Assembly: GCA_902779455.1 (NCBI GenBank)
Contig: CACZBS010000025.1
Location: 56,948-120,947 of the forward strand
DNA: 64,000 nucleotides
From: an uncultured Prevotellaceae bacterium
GTDB taxonomy: Bacteria; Bacteroidota; Bacteroidia; Bacteroidales; Bacteroidaceae
Reading direction: 5' to 3'
Part shown: positions 46,691 to 56,188 of the stretch, piece after piece
How positions within the stretch are numbered: the first letter of the stretch is position 1
How the letters are laid out: each line of letters starts with the position of its first letter
Program-made: the position numbers and the translations under genes
The notes under the pieces: generated by a model
Told to the model about the DNA's origin: nothing
What the model saw: only the letters and a program-made list of their open reading frames with translations
Databases searched by the model: none

Positions 46691-49600
46691 TTAATATATT
46701 GTCTTAATCTCAGCTCCGCGATAATAGTAGAGCAGAATCTCATCATACTTCTTTCCCTGTTCGCCCATGACGGCGGCGCCGATCTGGCAGAGGCCCACGC
46801 CGTGGCCCCAGCCGCGCCCATGGAGCCGGAAGCCGGCAGGCGTCTTCTCGACGGTGAAGTTAGAGCTGAGCAGATGCGTCTCGCTCAGCGCACGGCGTAT
46901 CTCGAGCTCCTTGCCGATGACGAACGAGCGCTTGCTGCCCACGATGCGCAGCCGCCAGATGCGCCCGCTCTTGCCGCGGTCGAGCGGCACGAGGTCGACG
47001 ATGTCGCCCAGGTCGAGCTTCAGCTTGCGCCCGATGAGGTCGGTCAGCTGTTCAGCAGTATAGTCCACCTGCCACTCATAGAAGTCGGGCGTCTCCTGAT
47101 CGTAGTCGTTGAGCACCTGACGGAGCACGCGCTGGTCGCTGGTGTTGCAATAGGGATCCGCCACGGAGACGAGATAAGGCTTCGGGCTGTCGTCCCAACA
47201 ATACTGGAACTCCTCCGTCTGTCCGCCGCAGCACTTCGAGAAGCGGGCATCGCAGAGCTCACCTCCGTAGGTGAGCACCTGTCCGCGGGTGGCCCTGACG
47301 GCCTCAGCCACGCGGGGCAGCGAGGCTCGCGTGATGCCCTGATAGCGCTGGCAATGGTCGTCGGCACAGACGTCGAAGAGCGTGTGGTCCTCGCGGTCAT
47401 ACCATCGCAGCAGCTCGTCGTCTTTCTTCACGAACGAGAAGAAGCCGTCCTTATGTTCCTTATGCATCTGATAGAGCAGCCACGAGCGGGAGATGACGGC
47501 ATGAGCCTTGAGCAGCTCGGGCGACGCCGTCGCGCTCATCTCGCTCGAGATGACACTCTCAAGATATTGTTCGACGGGCAACTCATTGATGGCCACGATC
47601 TTATCGGCGTCGACCACCAGCCGCAGCGATCCCCGGAAGGTCTGCACCTCATGGCGTTCCCAGTGGAATCCGACGCCTATGGTGACATCGAGCAACGAGA
47701 ACGAAGCGTCATCCCGCATGGGTGTGAACCGCAGCTCGCGATAGTGCTGGCCGCGCCAGAGCAGGCCGCCCTCGGCCAGACTGACGGTCTCGCGGCCGCT
47801 GACGACGGCGCCCTTGGCCTGATGGTCGCCATTGAGCACAAAGTCGATCTGCTGTCCGCTGACGATGCCCACGGCGACGGCGGGCTCGTCGCCCGACAGC
47901 GATTGGCCCTGACGTTCGGCCGTCTGACGGCTCAGCCTGTCAGTCAGCTCGCTGAGGGCGTCGTCCGAGAGGGCACACTCGCGCAGCACTTCCAGCGCCT
48001 TGTCGGCATCCATCCGCTCGAAGTCCTCGCGACGGGGCGTGATGATGAGCCCAGCCATGTCGAGAGCGCCGGGACTGACCATCAGCTGCCCGTCGCCCGA
48101 CTGATAGTAGCAGTCCGGACGATGCTTCTCGCGGGGGAACACGACGGTCACGAGGTCGTCGTCCTGGCGCCAGCAGATGACGTTCATCATCGGCTCGTCG
48201 TCGCCCTGCGGGATGTTCATCGCGTCGTAAAGGCGGGTGAAGAGCTGGATGCTCGTGCGCACCTCATGGGCACGGATGACCAGTGCGGCGACAGGATAGT
48301 CGTCGACCACGGCCAGCAGGCCGCTGCCGTCGTCCGTCTGCACCACAGGCGTGAGGTTGCGCGACAGGCGTGCCCAGCTGCGCTGCAGGGGCAGCCATCC
48401 GCTGGTGCCAGCCTGCAGATGGGCATGGTCTGGGGCGGAGGCGCCACAACGCGGACCATTGTAGAAGACGGTGAGCCGTGGATAGCGTGCCAGCAACCTC
48501 AGCATCTCGCCATACATCGGCCGGATGCGCTGCGGCTGATGGCGCAGCATCGGGATGGTGAAGTGCATGGGCAATATGGGGAACGGATTGACCAGCAGCT
48601 CGTAGTCGTTGTCAATCTGCTTGAAGATTTGCGATTTTGGGCGATGGTCGCGACAGAGGAAGCAGGGGCGCTGGGCCACGGCCTCGCGCGTCATCGTGGC
48701 GCCCGTCGAGACGATGCGGGCAGGATTGAACTGCAGCCGGAGCGTGTCGCTGCCGACGCTGAGCTCGCGGGTCAGCACCTGCTCCAGCTGGCGATAGCGC
48801 GTGCGGGCCTCGGGCCACTGCCGCAGCTGGCGGTCGAAGAATCGTCCGAGGGGATCGTCGTCTGACGGGGAGCCGTCGGCCAGCAGCTGCTGGCGGGCCC
48901 TGATCTCGAGCGTGCGGAGACGGTCCTTATAGAGGTTGTTGGCGTTGACGCGCTCCACGCTGAGCGCAGCGTCGCTGTTGCCACCCCATCGGCGGCAGAG
49001 GTAGAGCTCGTCGTAGATGCGGCCGATGCGATAGCGGCGCGAGAACCAGAGGCCCATGGCATAGTCCTCGCCATAGCTGGTGTTGGGCAACTGCACCTCG
49101 CGCAGCAGAGGGGTGAAGAAGGCGCGCGGCGCTCCCAGGCCGTTGATGCGCAGCGCATTGTTAGGCCCGTTCTCGTCCGTCCACTCCCGATGGGCAATGA
49201 GCCCCGGCGGCAGCGTGTTGAGCTCGAAGTCGCACATGCGATAGGAGCCGACGACCATGGCGCACTTGCGACGGTAGAACTCGTCGACGATGCGCTGCAG
49301 CGTGCGCGGCGAGCTGTAGAGGTCGTCCGAGTCGAGCTGCACGGCAAAGCGTCCGCAGCGGGGATCGTTGACGGCCATGTTCCAGCAGCCGCCGATGCCG
49401 AGGTCGCGGCGCTCAGGCGTCAGCACGACGAGCCGCGGCTGGGCCATCTGGGCGAGGATCTCGCTGGTGCCGTCGCTGGAATGATTGTCAACGACGATCA
49501 CGTTATACGCGAAGGCGGCCTCCTGCGAGAGGGCGCTCTCGACGGCGTCGCGGATGGTCTTCGCACGGTTATAGACGGGGATGACGACCGTGGCCTCCAC

Positions 49601-50305
49601 GTCGAAGTCCTGTTCGCCGAAGTCGACGCTGAGGGCGCTCGTCGTGTCGAGGCGTGCGCCGATCTGTTCCAGATGGCGGGTGCAGACCTGCTCCATCTCC
49701 ACCTGCACCTCGCGGTTGGCAGGATTGACGTAGTCGAACTGCTTCTCGCCCGAGGCCCGCAGGTCGGTCTCCTCCTCGCTGTAGAGGCGCTCGTTCAGAT
49801 GGAGCAGCTCGCCCTGCCGACTCAGGTAGAGACGCAGATCGTAGAGTCCGCCGAAGCGCCAGTCGGCGTCAGTCTTCTGGGCCCAGTCGCGCAGCAGCTG
49901 GGCCCTGACGAGCCACAGGCCGCCGAAGTCGAAGTCGTCGCGCACGGACCCCAGCTGGTAATCGATGGCGGGGTGGCCCTCGCGGTCGGCATAGACCATG
50001 GCGGCCCCGCTGTCGTCAGCCACGAGCGCCATACGCTCCAGGGCTCCCTGGCCCAGTCGCAGCGCCACGGGCCGTGTCAGCAGCGCCACATAGCGCTCCT
50101 TGCTGTGCTCTGCCAGACGTCGGAGCGTGGCCGCAGCGGCCATCGGCCCCGGCTCCAGCCGTACCACGTCAGGCGGCAGGCCCTCGCCCTCACTTGTCAG
50201 CACAAAAATATTAGCCACGGCAGTCGACTGCCTGAGGCTTTCTATGAGTTGCCATTCAGGCTCTGTGGCGCTGAAAGGCAGAAAAAAGTCAATCTTTCCG
50301 TTCAT
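46691..50305 (-). CDS. Trimodular protein: glycosyltransferase 2, HIT-like (DUF4922) and SpoIID/LytB domains
   Basis: 1204 residues from ATG 50305 ([11 protein letters not shown]); an upstream frame to 50377 crosses the promoter. Residues about 1-230 look like a degenerate glycosyltransferase fold. About 235-460 is a GT2 domain ([30 protein letters not shown]). About 535-785 is a HIT-like/Ap4A-phosphorylase-type domain ([38 protein letters not shown] giving H-x-H-x-Q). About 805-1204 is SpoIID/LytB ([15 protein letters not shown] with the probable catalytic Glu; [23 protein letters not shown]). There is no signal peptide, so the wall-acting SpoIID domain would be cytosolic. An AmpG-like permease follows directly. 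Overall activity unknown. Confidence 0.85.
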   Translation of the reverse strand: MNGKIDFFLPFSATEPEWQLIESLRQSTAVANIFVLTSEGEGLPPDVVRLEPGPMAAAATLRRLAEHSKERYVALLTRPVALRLGQGALERMALVADDSGAAMVYADREGHPAIDYQLGSVRDDFDFGGLWLVRAQLLRDWAQKTDADWRFGGLYDLRLYLSRQGELLHLNERLYSEEETDLRASGEKQFDYVNPANREVQVEMEQVCTRHLEQIGARLDTTSALSVDFGEQDFDVEATVVIPVYNRAKTIRDAVESALSQEAAFAYNVIVVDNHSSDGTSEILAQMAQPRLVVLTPERRDLGIGGCWNMAVNDPRCGRFAVQLDSDDLYSSPRTLQRIVDEFYRRKCAMVVGSYRMCDFELNTLPPGLIAHREWTDENGPNNALRINGLGAPRAFFTPLLREVQLPNTSYGEDYAMGLWFSRRYRIGRIYDELYLCRRWGGNSDAALSVERVNANNLYKDRLRTLEIRARQQLLADGSPSDDDPLGRFFDRQLRQWPEARTRYRQLEQVLTRELSVGSDTLRLQFNPARIVSTGATMTREAVAQRPCFLCRDHRPKSQIFKQIDNDYELLVNPFPILPMHFTIPMLRHQPQRIRPMYGEMLRLLARYPRLTVFYNGPRCGASAPDHAHLQAGTSGWLPLQRSWARLSRNLTPVVQTDDGSGLLAVVDDYPVAALVIRAHEVRTSIQLFTRLYDAMNIPQGDDEPMMNVICWRQDDDLVTVVFPREKHRPDCYYQSGDGQLMVSPGALDMAGLIITPRREDFERMDADKALEVLRECALSDDALSELTDRLSRQTAERQGQSLSGDEPAVAVGIVSGQQIDFVLNGDHQAKGAVVSGRETVSLAEGGLLWRGQHYRELRFTPMRDDASFSLLDVTIGVGFHWERHEVQTFRGSLRLVVDADKIVAINELPVEQYLESVISSEMSATASPELLKAHAVISRSWLLYQMHKEHKDGFFSFVKKDDELLRWYDREDHTLFDVCADDHCQRYQGITRASLPRVAEAVRATRGQVLTYGGELCDARFSKCCGGQTEEFQYCWDDSPKPYLVSVADPYCNTSDQRVLRQVLNDYDQETPDFYEWQVDYTAEQLTDLIGRKLKLDLGDIVDLVPLDRGKSGRIWRLRIVGSKRSFVIGKELEIRRALSETHLLSSNFTVEKTPAGFRLHGRGWGHGVGLCQIGAAVMGEQGKKYDEILLYYYRGAEIKTIY

Positions 50306-50334
50306 CTGACGTTCATGTTCTGAAAAGTCAGGTG

Positions 50335-50366
50335 CAAAGGTACAAAAAATTAGGATAAGCACCAAA
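50335..50366 (-). promoter_or_regulatory. Promoter of the GT2/HIT/SpoIID - AmpG operon
   Basis: Minus strand TTTG at 50363-50366, 20-nt spacer, TACCTTTG at 50335-50342, about 30 nt before ATG 50305. Confidence 0.8.
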
Positions 50367-50487
50367 TATATTTCCAAACTTTCACTCTCAGCGGCGCTTC
50401 TGAGGGCTCATTATGTAAACAAAATTCGCAATCGATTGTCCAATTTTTACAACTGTTTGATTTTCAGTCACATTCTGCACAAAGCCA

Positions 50488-50574
50488 AAAGAAGTGCCGC
50501 TTCTCGATGCAAAAAGCGGCACTTCTCGAGCCGAAAAGCACCGCTTCTCGCGCCGAAAAGCACCGCTTCATTCC
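50488..50574. repeat. Four-unit AAGTGCCGCTT repeat, locus D
   Basis: Four units with cores AAGTGCCGCTT, AAGCGGCACTT, AAGCACCGCTT and AAGCACCGCTT joined by CTCG-containing spacers, lying between two divergent promoters (50342 and 50671). It is therefore not a simple terminator for either gene. Confidence 0.75.
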
Positions 50575-50670
50575 GAAATCTGCGCAATCTGTAAACAAAA
50601 TTCAGAATCCGAAATCCACAGAAACCGCCCAACGGAAAAGTCGCCCGCTTACACTTTTTCGGCGAAAGGT

Positions 50671-50701
50671 TTTGCCATATCAGAATTTCTTCGTACCTTT
50701 G
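50671..50701 (+). promoter_or_regulatory. Promoter of the galacturonokinase-like operon
   Basis: TTTG at 50671-50674, 19-nt spacer, TACCTTTG at 50694-50701, about 30 nt before the ATG. The transcript probably covers the genes to about 57.2 kb. Confidence 0.8.
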
Positions 50702-50731
50702 CACCTTGTATAAAAATATATAAGCAAACAG

Positions 50732-51919
50732 ATGAGAGACTTATTCCAAGCATATCGCACATTCTTCGGCAAGGGCGACGCCCTCTATCAGCTCTTTTCG
50801 CCCTATCGCATCTGCCCCCTGGGCGCCCACGTCGACCACCAGCACGGACTGGTCACGGGCTTTGCCTTCGACAGCGGCATCGAATTCCTCTTCTCGGCCA
50901 CTGAGACGGGCAAGGTCGAGATGGCCTCGCTGTCGTTCGAGGGACTGATGACGTTCAACGTCCAGCGGCCCGTCGACGAGAAGCAGCAGAACTGGGGCGA
51001 CTATCTCCGCGGCGCCGTCTGGGCCCTCCAGCAGGACTACCAGCTGAAGCAGGGCGTGCGCGGCATCGTGCAGGGATCGATGCCCATTGGCGGTCTCTCG
51101 TCGTCGGCAGCCCTGCTCTGCGGCTTCGTCATGGCCATCGATAAGGTCAACCAGCTGGGACTCACCAAGATGCAGATCATCGAGTATGCCTCGCGGGCCG
51201 AGCGCAACTACGTCGGACTGAACAACGGCATCCTGGATCAGGCCTGCGTCGTGCTCTGCGAGAGCGACAAGCTGCTCTTCCTCGACACGCGGACGTCTGA
51301 ATACAAGCTGCTGCCCTTCGGCGACGGCCGTCAGGCCCTGCCCTTCAAGCTCGGCATCTTCTTCAGCGGCGTCACCCGCAAGCTGACAGGCACCGACTAC
51401 AACCTGCGCGTCTCGGAGTGTAAGACGGCCGCATGGATCATGGAGGCCTATGAGAACCAGCCGCTCCGCGAGCTGCAGGACACACGTCTGCGCGACGTCG
51501 ACGAGTCGGTGTTCAAGAAATACGAGGACAAGATGCCGGAGCGATTCGCCAAGCGCGCCCGCCACTTCTACACCGAGTGCGACCGCGTCGAGGCGGGCGT
51601 CAAGGCCTGGCAGGAGGGCGACATCCGCACGTTCGGCGAGCTCATCTTCCAGAGTTGCGAGAGCTCGATGAACAACTATGAGTGCGGCTCGCCTGAGCTC
51701 ATCGCCCTCTACGAGATCTTGCGTCAGACCGACGGCGTCTATGGCGGACGCTTCAGCGGAGCTGGATTCAAGGGCGCCTGCATCGCCCTCGTCGACCCGG
51801 CCAAGGAGGACGACATCCGCCAGCACGTCACGAGCGAATACCTCAAGCGCTATCCGCAGTATCGCGACTCCTTCGAGCTCTTCTTCTGCGATCCTGCCAA
51901 CGGCGTCGACTTCCTCTAG
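50732..51919 (+). CDS. GHMP kinase resembling plant galacturonokinase
   Basis: 395 residues. The sugar-binding loop reads SPYRICPLGAHVDHQHG where galactokinase has RVNLIGEHTDYNGG; the form PYRICPLGAHxDHQ is the one seen in plant galacturonokinase, which phosphorylates D-galacturonate at C1. The phosphate loop is PIGGLSSSAALLCGF, and GLNNGILDQACVVL and NNYECGSPELIALYEILRQ...GVYGGRFSGAGFKG also match that family. The next two genes encode a nucleotidyltransferase and a UDP-glucuronate 4-epimerase. The GHMP family is certain; the galacturonate substrate is an inference from the motif and neighbours, with galactose or another sugar as an alternative. Confidence 0.8.
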   Translation: MRDLFQAYRTFFGKGDALYQLFSPYRICPLGAHVDHQHGLVTGFAFDSGIEFLFSATETGKVEMASLSFEGLMTFNVQRPVDEKQQNWGDYLRGAVWALQQDYQLKQGVRGIVQGSMPIGGLSSSAALLCGFVMAIDKVNQLGLTKMQIIEYASRAERNYVGLNNGILDQACVVLCESDKLLFLDTRTSEYKLLPFGDGRQALPFKLGIFFSGVTRKLTGTDYNLRVSECKTAAWIMEAYENQPLRELQDTRLRDVDESVFKKYEDKMPERFAKRARHFYTECDRVEAGVKAWQEGDIRTFGELIFQSCESSMNNYECGSPELIALYEILRQTDGVYGGRFSGAGFKGACIALVDPAKEDDIRQHVTSEYLKRYPQYRDSFELFFCDPANGVDFL

Positions 51920-51927
51920 TCCGGTAC

Positions 51928-51946
51928 GGTGCAATGTCATTGCACC
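51928..51946. repeat. Palindrome between the kinase and nucleotidyltransferase genes
   Basis: Arms GGTGCAATG and CATTGCACC around a single T, nine bases after the kinase stop. Perfect over 9 bp. Confidence 0.65.
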
Positions 51947-51971
51947 CTCAACAAAAACGCAACCCAAGAAA

Positions 51972-52775
51972 ATGAAGACCATCATCATAGCTGCTGGCTA
52001 CGCCACCCGACTGGGCGAGCTCACCCGTAACTTCCCCAAGCCGCTGCTAAAGATCGGCAGCACGACGATTCTTGACCGCATGCTTGACGACCTCGACACG
52101 ATTCCCGAGATCGACGAGCACATCGTCGTCACCAACCATAAGTTCGCACCCATCTTCCACGATTGGGCCCGTGAGCGCCAAGCCCCCACAGCGCCTTGCG
52201 ATTCAGTCGCAAGGCAGCCCCAATCCCCCACAGTGCCTTGCGATTCCGTCGCAAGGCGAAAGCCCATCACCATCATTGACGACGGCACGGAGACCAACGA
52301 GACCCGCCTGGGCGCCGTCTGCGACCTGCTGCTGGCCCTCGACCGCCTCTGCATCGACGACGACATCCTCGTCGCCGCCGCCGACAACATCCTCTACTTC
52401 CGATTCCAGGAGTTCGTCGACTTTGCCCGCCAGAAGCAGACCTCATGCATCATGTGCCACGAGCAGCCCTCCATAGAGAAGCTCCAGCGCACGGGCGTTA
52501 TCGTCGTCGACGATCAGATGCGCGTGCTCAACATGGAGGAGAAGCCGCAGCAGCCAAAAAGCCACTGGGCCGTGCCGCCCTTCTACATCTACCTGAAGCA
52601 CGACCTGCCCCTCGTGCGCGCTTCCGTCGCTGACGGCTGCGGCAAGGACGCCCCGGGCAACCTGGCCCACTACATGGTCGACCGCACCACGATGCACGCC
52701 TGGCCCATGACGGCCGGCCGCTTCGACATCGGATCGCTCGACACCTACCGCGAGGCCCAGCGGCTCTTCGCCTGA
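51972..52775 (+). CDS. Sugar-1-phosphate nucleotidyltransferase (probable UTP-dependent)
   Basis: 267 residues from ATG 51972. Rossmann NTP-transferase fold: the activating loop KTIIIAAGYATRLGELTRNFPKPLLKIG, the metal-site VAAADNI and the product region MEEKPQQPKSHWAVPPFYIY. Residues about 73-100 (two 14-residue copies with PCDSVAR) are not part of the fold; they are the translation of the tandem palindromes at 52193-52257. Starting 53 nt after the kinase and ahead of a UDP-glucuronate 4-epimerase, it is likely to make UDP-galacturonate from the kinase product. Nucleotide and sugar specificity are not provable from sequence. Confidence 0.8.
   Translation: MKTIIIAAGYATRLGELTRNFPKPLLKIGSTTILDRMLDDLDTIPEIDEHIVVTNHKFAPIFHDWARERQAPTAPCDSVARQPQSPTVPCDSVARRKPITIIDDGTETNETRLGAVCDLLLALDRLCIDDDILVAAADNILYFRFQEFVDFARQKQTSCIMCHEQPSIEKLQRTGVIVVDDQMRVLNMEEKPQQPKSHWAVPPFYIYLKHDLPLVRASVADGCGKDAPGNLAHYMVDRTTMHAWPMTAGRFDIGSLDTYREAQRLFA
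52193..52257. repeat. Tandem palindromes inserted in frame in the nucleotidyltransferase gene
   Basis: Two copies of GCCTTGCGA...TCGCAAGGC (52193-52215 and 52235-52257), 5-nt centres, within a 42-bp direct repeat (14 codons), so the reading frame is kept. The peptide consists of Pro/Ser/Arg-rich copies. Confidence 0.75.
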
Positions 52776-52804
52776 CGCCCCCCGCCGCCCTCTCATGTCC
52801 ACGT

Positions 52805-52827
52805 GAGTTGCGGCACTGCCGCAACTC
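52805..52827. repeat. Palindrome upstream of the epimerase gene
   Basis: Arms GAGTTGCGGCA and TGCCGCAACTC around a single C, 23 bp in all, ending 22 bp before ATG 52850. Ten of the eleven arm bases are identical to the palindrome inside rlmN (54197). Confidence 0.7.
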
Positions 52828-52849
52828 CCCAAATAACAACAAGGAAACC

Positions 52850-53920
52850 ATGCAAAAGATAAACCTCGAAAACAAAGCCATCCTCGTCACCGGCGCCGCC
52901 GGATTCATCGGCTCTAACCTCGTCAAGCGGCTGCTCGCCGACACCCAGACGGCCACCATCATCGGCATCGACAACATGAACGACTACTACGACGTGGCGC
53001 TCAAGGAGTACCGGCTCCAGCAGCTCCAGGACCCGCGCTTCATCTTCGTCCGCGGCGACATTGACGACCGCTCAACCATCGACCGCATCTTCAGCGACCA
53101 CAAGCCCGCCGTCGTCGTCAACCTGGCCGCACAGGCCGGTGTGCGCTACAGCATCACCAATCCTGATGCCTACATCCAGTCGAACCTCATCGGATTCTAC
53201 AACATCCTCGAGGCATGCCGCCACTCCTACGACGAGGGCCGCAGCGGCGTCGAGCACCTCGTCTACGCCTCGTCGTCGAGCGTCTACGGATCGAACAAGA
53301 AGGTGCCCTACTCCACTGACGACAAGGTCGACAACCCCGTCTCGCTCTATGCCGCCACGAAGAAGTCGAACGAGCTGCTGGCACATGCCTACTCGAAGCT
53401 CTACAACATTCCCTCGACGGGCCTAAGGTTCTTCACCGTCTACGGACCGGCCGGACGACCCGACATGGCCTACTTCGGATTCACCAACAAGCTGCGCCGC
53501 GGCGAGACCATCCAGATCTTCAACTACGGCAACTGCAAGCGCGACTTCACCTACGTCGACGACATCGTCGAGGGCGTCGTCCGCATCATGCAGGGCGCTC
53601 CTGAGAAGAAGAACGGCGAGGACGGACTGCCCCTGCCGCCCTACAATGTCTACAACATCGGTAACTCGGCACCTGAGAACCTGCTCACGTTCGTCGACAT
53701 CCTGCAGCAGGAGCTCATCCGCGCCGGCGTCCTGCCTGAGGACTACGACTTCGAGGCCCACAAGCAGCTCGTTGCCATGCAGCCAGGCGACGTGCCCGTC
53801 ACCTACGCCGACACGACGCCGCTGGAGCGCGACTACGGCTTCCGACCCTCCACCCCGCTGCGTCAAGGCCTGCGCGCCTTCGCCGAGTGGTATGTCGACT
53901 TCTATCACGTCAAAGGATAA
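52850..53920 (+). CDS. UDP-glucuronate 4-epimerase (NAD-dependent epimerase family)
   Basis: 356 residues from ATG 52850. NAD-binding TGAAGFIGSNLVKRLL, Ser/Tyr/Lys catalytic set SSSVYG and YAATKKSNE, and the family-specific FFTVYGPAGRPDMAYFGFTNKL. GRPDMA is the mark of UDP-glucuronate 4-epimerases, which interconvert UDP-glucuronate and UDP-galacturonate. It follows the nucleotidyltransferase and would link galacturonate salvage to UDP-glucuronate pools for surface polysaccharide. Confidence 0.88.
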   Translation: MQKINLENKAILVTGAAGFIGSNLVKRLLADTQTATIIGIDNMNDYYDVALKEYRLQQLQDPRFIFVRGDIDDRSTIDRIFSDHKPAVVVNLAAQAGVRYSITNPDAYIQSNLIGFYNILEACRHSYDEGRSGVEHLVYASSSSVYGSNKKVPYSTDDKVDNPVSLYAATKKSNELLAHAYSKLYNIPSTGLRFFTVYGPAGRPDMAYFGFTNKLRRGETIQIFNYGNCKRDFTYVDDIVEGVVRIMQGAPEKKNGEDGLPLPPYNVYNIGNSAPENLLTFVDILQQELIRAGVLPEDYDFEAHKQLVAMQPGDVPVTYADTTPLERDYGFRPSTPLRQGLRAFAEWYVDFYHVKG

Positions 53921-53923
53921 GCC

Positions 53924-55021
53924 ATGGCAGAAGGCAAGAAGGTGCTGATGGGCATGACCACGGCCGAGCTGAAGGAAGTGGCCAAGAGCCTGGGCATGCC
54001 GGCCTTTACGGGCGGGCAGATCGCGCAGTGGCTCTATGCCAAGCACGTCACGTCGATCGACGAGATGACGAACATCTCCCAACGCAACCGCGCCCTGCTC
54101 AGCGAGCACTACGAGGTGGGAGCCATGGCGCCCATCGACTGCCAGCGCTCGCACGACGGCACTGTCAAGTACCTCTTCCCCGTCCGCTGTTCGGAGAGTT
54201 GCGGCACTGCCGCAACTGACGGGGACGGATGCCGCTTCGTCGAGACCGTCTTCATCCCTGAGGCCGACCGCGCGACGCTCTGCGTCTCCTGCCAGGTGGG
54301 GTGCAAGATGAACTGCCTTTTCTGCCAGACAGGCAAGCAGGGCTTCGAGGGCAACCTGACGGCCGCCGACATCCTGAACCAGATCTACGCCCTGCCCGAG
54401 CGCGATGAGCTGACCAACATCGTCTTCATGGGACAAGGCGAGCCGATGGACAACCTCGACGCCATCCTGCGCGTCACCCAGATCCTCACCTCGCCCGACG
54501 GCTACGCCTGGAGCCCCAAGCGCATCACGGTCAGCAGCGTCGGCATACGGAAGAAGCTGAAGCGGTTCCTCGACGAGAGCCAGTGCCACGTAGCCATCTC
54601 GATGCACTCGCCCCTGCCTGAGCAGCGCGCCCAGCTGATGCCGGCCGAGCGGGCGATGTCGATCGTCGAGGTGGTCAGTCTGCTGAAGCAGTACGACTTC
54701 ACCCACCAGCGGCGCTGCTCGTTCGAATACATCTGTTTCGGCGGGCTCAACGACTCGTTGCTCCACGCCCGCGAGATCATCAAACTCGTCGAGGGGCTCG
54801 AATGCCGGGTCAACCTGATCCGCTTCCACCCCATACCCAATGTCGACCTGCCTGCCGCCGACGAGCAGCGGATGGAGCAGATGCGCGACTACCTGACCCG
54901 CCACGGCGTCTTCGCCACCATACGTGCCAGCCGGGGCCAGGATATCTTCGCCGCCTGCGGCCTGCTCTCCACCGCGAAGAAATCTGTCAATGACACCACT
55001 CTCAACCAAAACCTAAAATAA
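53924..55021 (+). CDS. rlmN: 23S rRNA/tRNA adenine-C2 methyltransferase RlmN
   Basis: Radical-SAM enzyme methylating A2503 of 23S rRNA and A37 of some tRNAs. 365 residues with the CxxxCxxC cluster motif GCKMNCLFCQTGKQG and the C-terminal Cys region GQDIFAACGLL that bears the methyl. An extra segment, ESCGTAATDGDG, sits where other RlmN proteins have a short turn before VETVFIP; it is the in-frame copy of the palindrome at 54197-54217. Starts 3 nt after the epimerase stop. Confidence 0.95.
   Translation: MAEGKKVLMGMTTAELKEVAKSLGMPAFTGGQIAQWLYAKHVTSIDEMTNISQRNRALLSEHYEVGAMAPIDCQRSHDGTVKYLFPVRCSESCGTAATDGDGCRFVETVFIPEADRATLCVSCQVGCKMNCLFCQTGKQGFEGNLTAADILNQIYALPERDELTNIVFMGQGEPMDNLDAILRVTQILTSPDGYAWSPKRITVSSVGIRKKLKRFLDESQCHVAISMHSPLPEQRAQLMPAERAMSIVEVVSLLKQYDFTHQRRCSFEYICFGGLNDSLLHAREIIKLVEGLECRVNLIRFHPIPNVDLPAADEQRMEQMRDYLTRHGVFATIRASRGQDIFAACGLLSTAKKSVNDTTLNQNLK
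54197..54217. repeat. Palindrome inserted in frame in rlmN
   Basis: Arms AGTTGCGGCA and TGCCGCAACT around C. It encodes ESCGTAAT within a surface loop of RlmN. The arm sequence matches 52805-52827. Confidence 0.75.
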
Positions 55022-55027
55022 GAACAA

Positions 55028-56188
55028 ATGGAACAAGAAAACAAAGTACGCGTAGCCATCACCCAAGGCGACACCAACGGCGTGGGCTACGAAGTGATAT
55101 TCAAGGCGTTTGAAGACCCCGCCATGCTCGAACTCTGCACACCTATTATATATGGTTCGCCCAAGGCTGCCGCCTACCATGCCAAGGCTCTGGGCATCGA
55201 GATGCAGTTCAACATCATCAAGAACGCCAGCGAAGCTCAGGAAGGCCGCCTCAACCTGCTCGCCGTCATCGACGAAGAGGTGAAGATCGACCTCGGCGAG
55301 CCGACGCCCGAGAGCAGCAGCGCAGCCCAGCGGGCCATCGACCGCGCCATCGACGACTACAAGGACGGCGCCTACGACGTGCTCGTGACGGCCCCCGTCA
55401 GCAAGAACACCATCAAGGGATTCAACGGCCACACCAACTACATCGAGCGACGGCTGAACGACGGGCGCCAAGGGCTGACCATCCTCTCGAACGAGGATCT
55501 GCGCGTGGCCCTCGTGACGAACAACGTGGCCATCAAGGACGTGCCGGAGGCCATCACCAAGCAGAAAATAGTCGAGAAGGCCGCCATCTTCCATCAGTCG
55601 CTGCGTCGCGACCTCCGCATCTCGAGTCCCCGCATTGCAGTGCTGGCCCTCAATCCCCGCTGCGGCGAGGACGGCATGCTGGGCGACGAGGAGCAGGAGA
55701 TCATCAAGCCCGCCATCGACGAGCTGGTCTCCCAGGGCATCCAGGCCTTCGGACCCTATGCGGCCGACGACTTCTTCGGCACCTACTCCTACTACCGTTT
55801 CGACGGCGTGCTGGCCATGTATCACGACCAGGGACAGACACCCTTCAAGGCACTGGCAACGGAGAGCGGCGTCCGCTTCACGGCCGGCTTGTCCATCGTT
55901 CGCACCGCCCCCGCCCACGGCCCCATCTTCAACCAGGCTGGCCGCAACATGACCGACGGCGGTTCGCTGCGCAACGCTATCTATATGGCCATCGACGTGC
56001 TGCGCAACCGCCAGAACTACGACGAGCCGCTGCAGAATCCCCTGCCCAAGCTCTATCACGAGAAGCGCGACGAGAGCGAGAAGGTGCGCTTCCGTGCTCC
56101 CGGCGAAGGCCGCTCGCAGCATCGTCCGAACGACAATCGGCAGATGGCTCAGGAGGCCCCTCAAGAACAAACACCTGAAGCAGAGTGA
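55028..56188 (+). CDS. pdxA: 4-hydroxythreonine-4-phosphate dehydrogenase
   Basis: PLP-synthesis enzyme that oxidises 4-phosphohydroxy-threonine. 386 residues, starting VRVAITQGDTNGVGYEVI, with the metal-binding His region YHDQGQTPFKALATE and the signature GHTNYIERR. It is 30-50 residues longer than the usual family because of a C-terminal Gln/Glu/Pro-rich tail (about 355-386). Cotranscribed with rlmN. Confidence 0.95.
   Translation: MEQENKVRVAITQGDTNGVGYEVIFKAFEDPAMLELCTPIIYGSPKAAAYHAKALGIEMQFNIIKNASEAQEGRLNLLAVIDEEVKIDLGEPTPESSSAAQRAIDRAIDDYKDGAYDVLVTAPVSKNTIKGFNGHTNYIERRLNDGRQGLTILSNEDLRVALVTNNVAIKDVPEAITKQKIVEKAAIFHQSLRRDLRISSPRIAVLALNPRCGEDGMLGDEEQEIIKPAIDELVSQGIQAFGPYAADDFFGTYSYYRFDGVLAMYHDQGQTPFKALATESGVRFTAGLSIVRTAPAHGPIFNQAGRNMTDGGSLRNAIYMAIDVLRNRQNYDEPLQNPLPKLYHEKRDESEKVRFRAPGEGRSQHRPNDNRQMAQEAPQEQTPEAE

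Noticed and set aside
50732-51919. Plain galactokinase GalK
   Set aside because: The sugar-binding loop PYRICPLGAHVDHQ lacks the GEHTDYNGG pattern and matches the plant galacturonokinase form. Not excluded experimentally.
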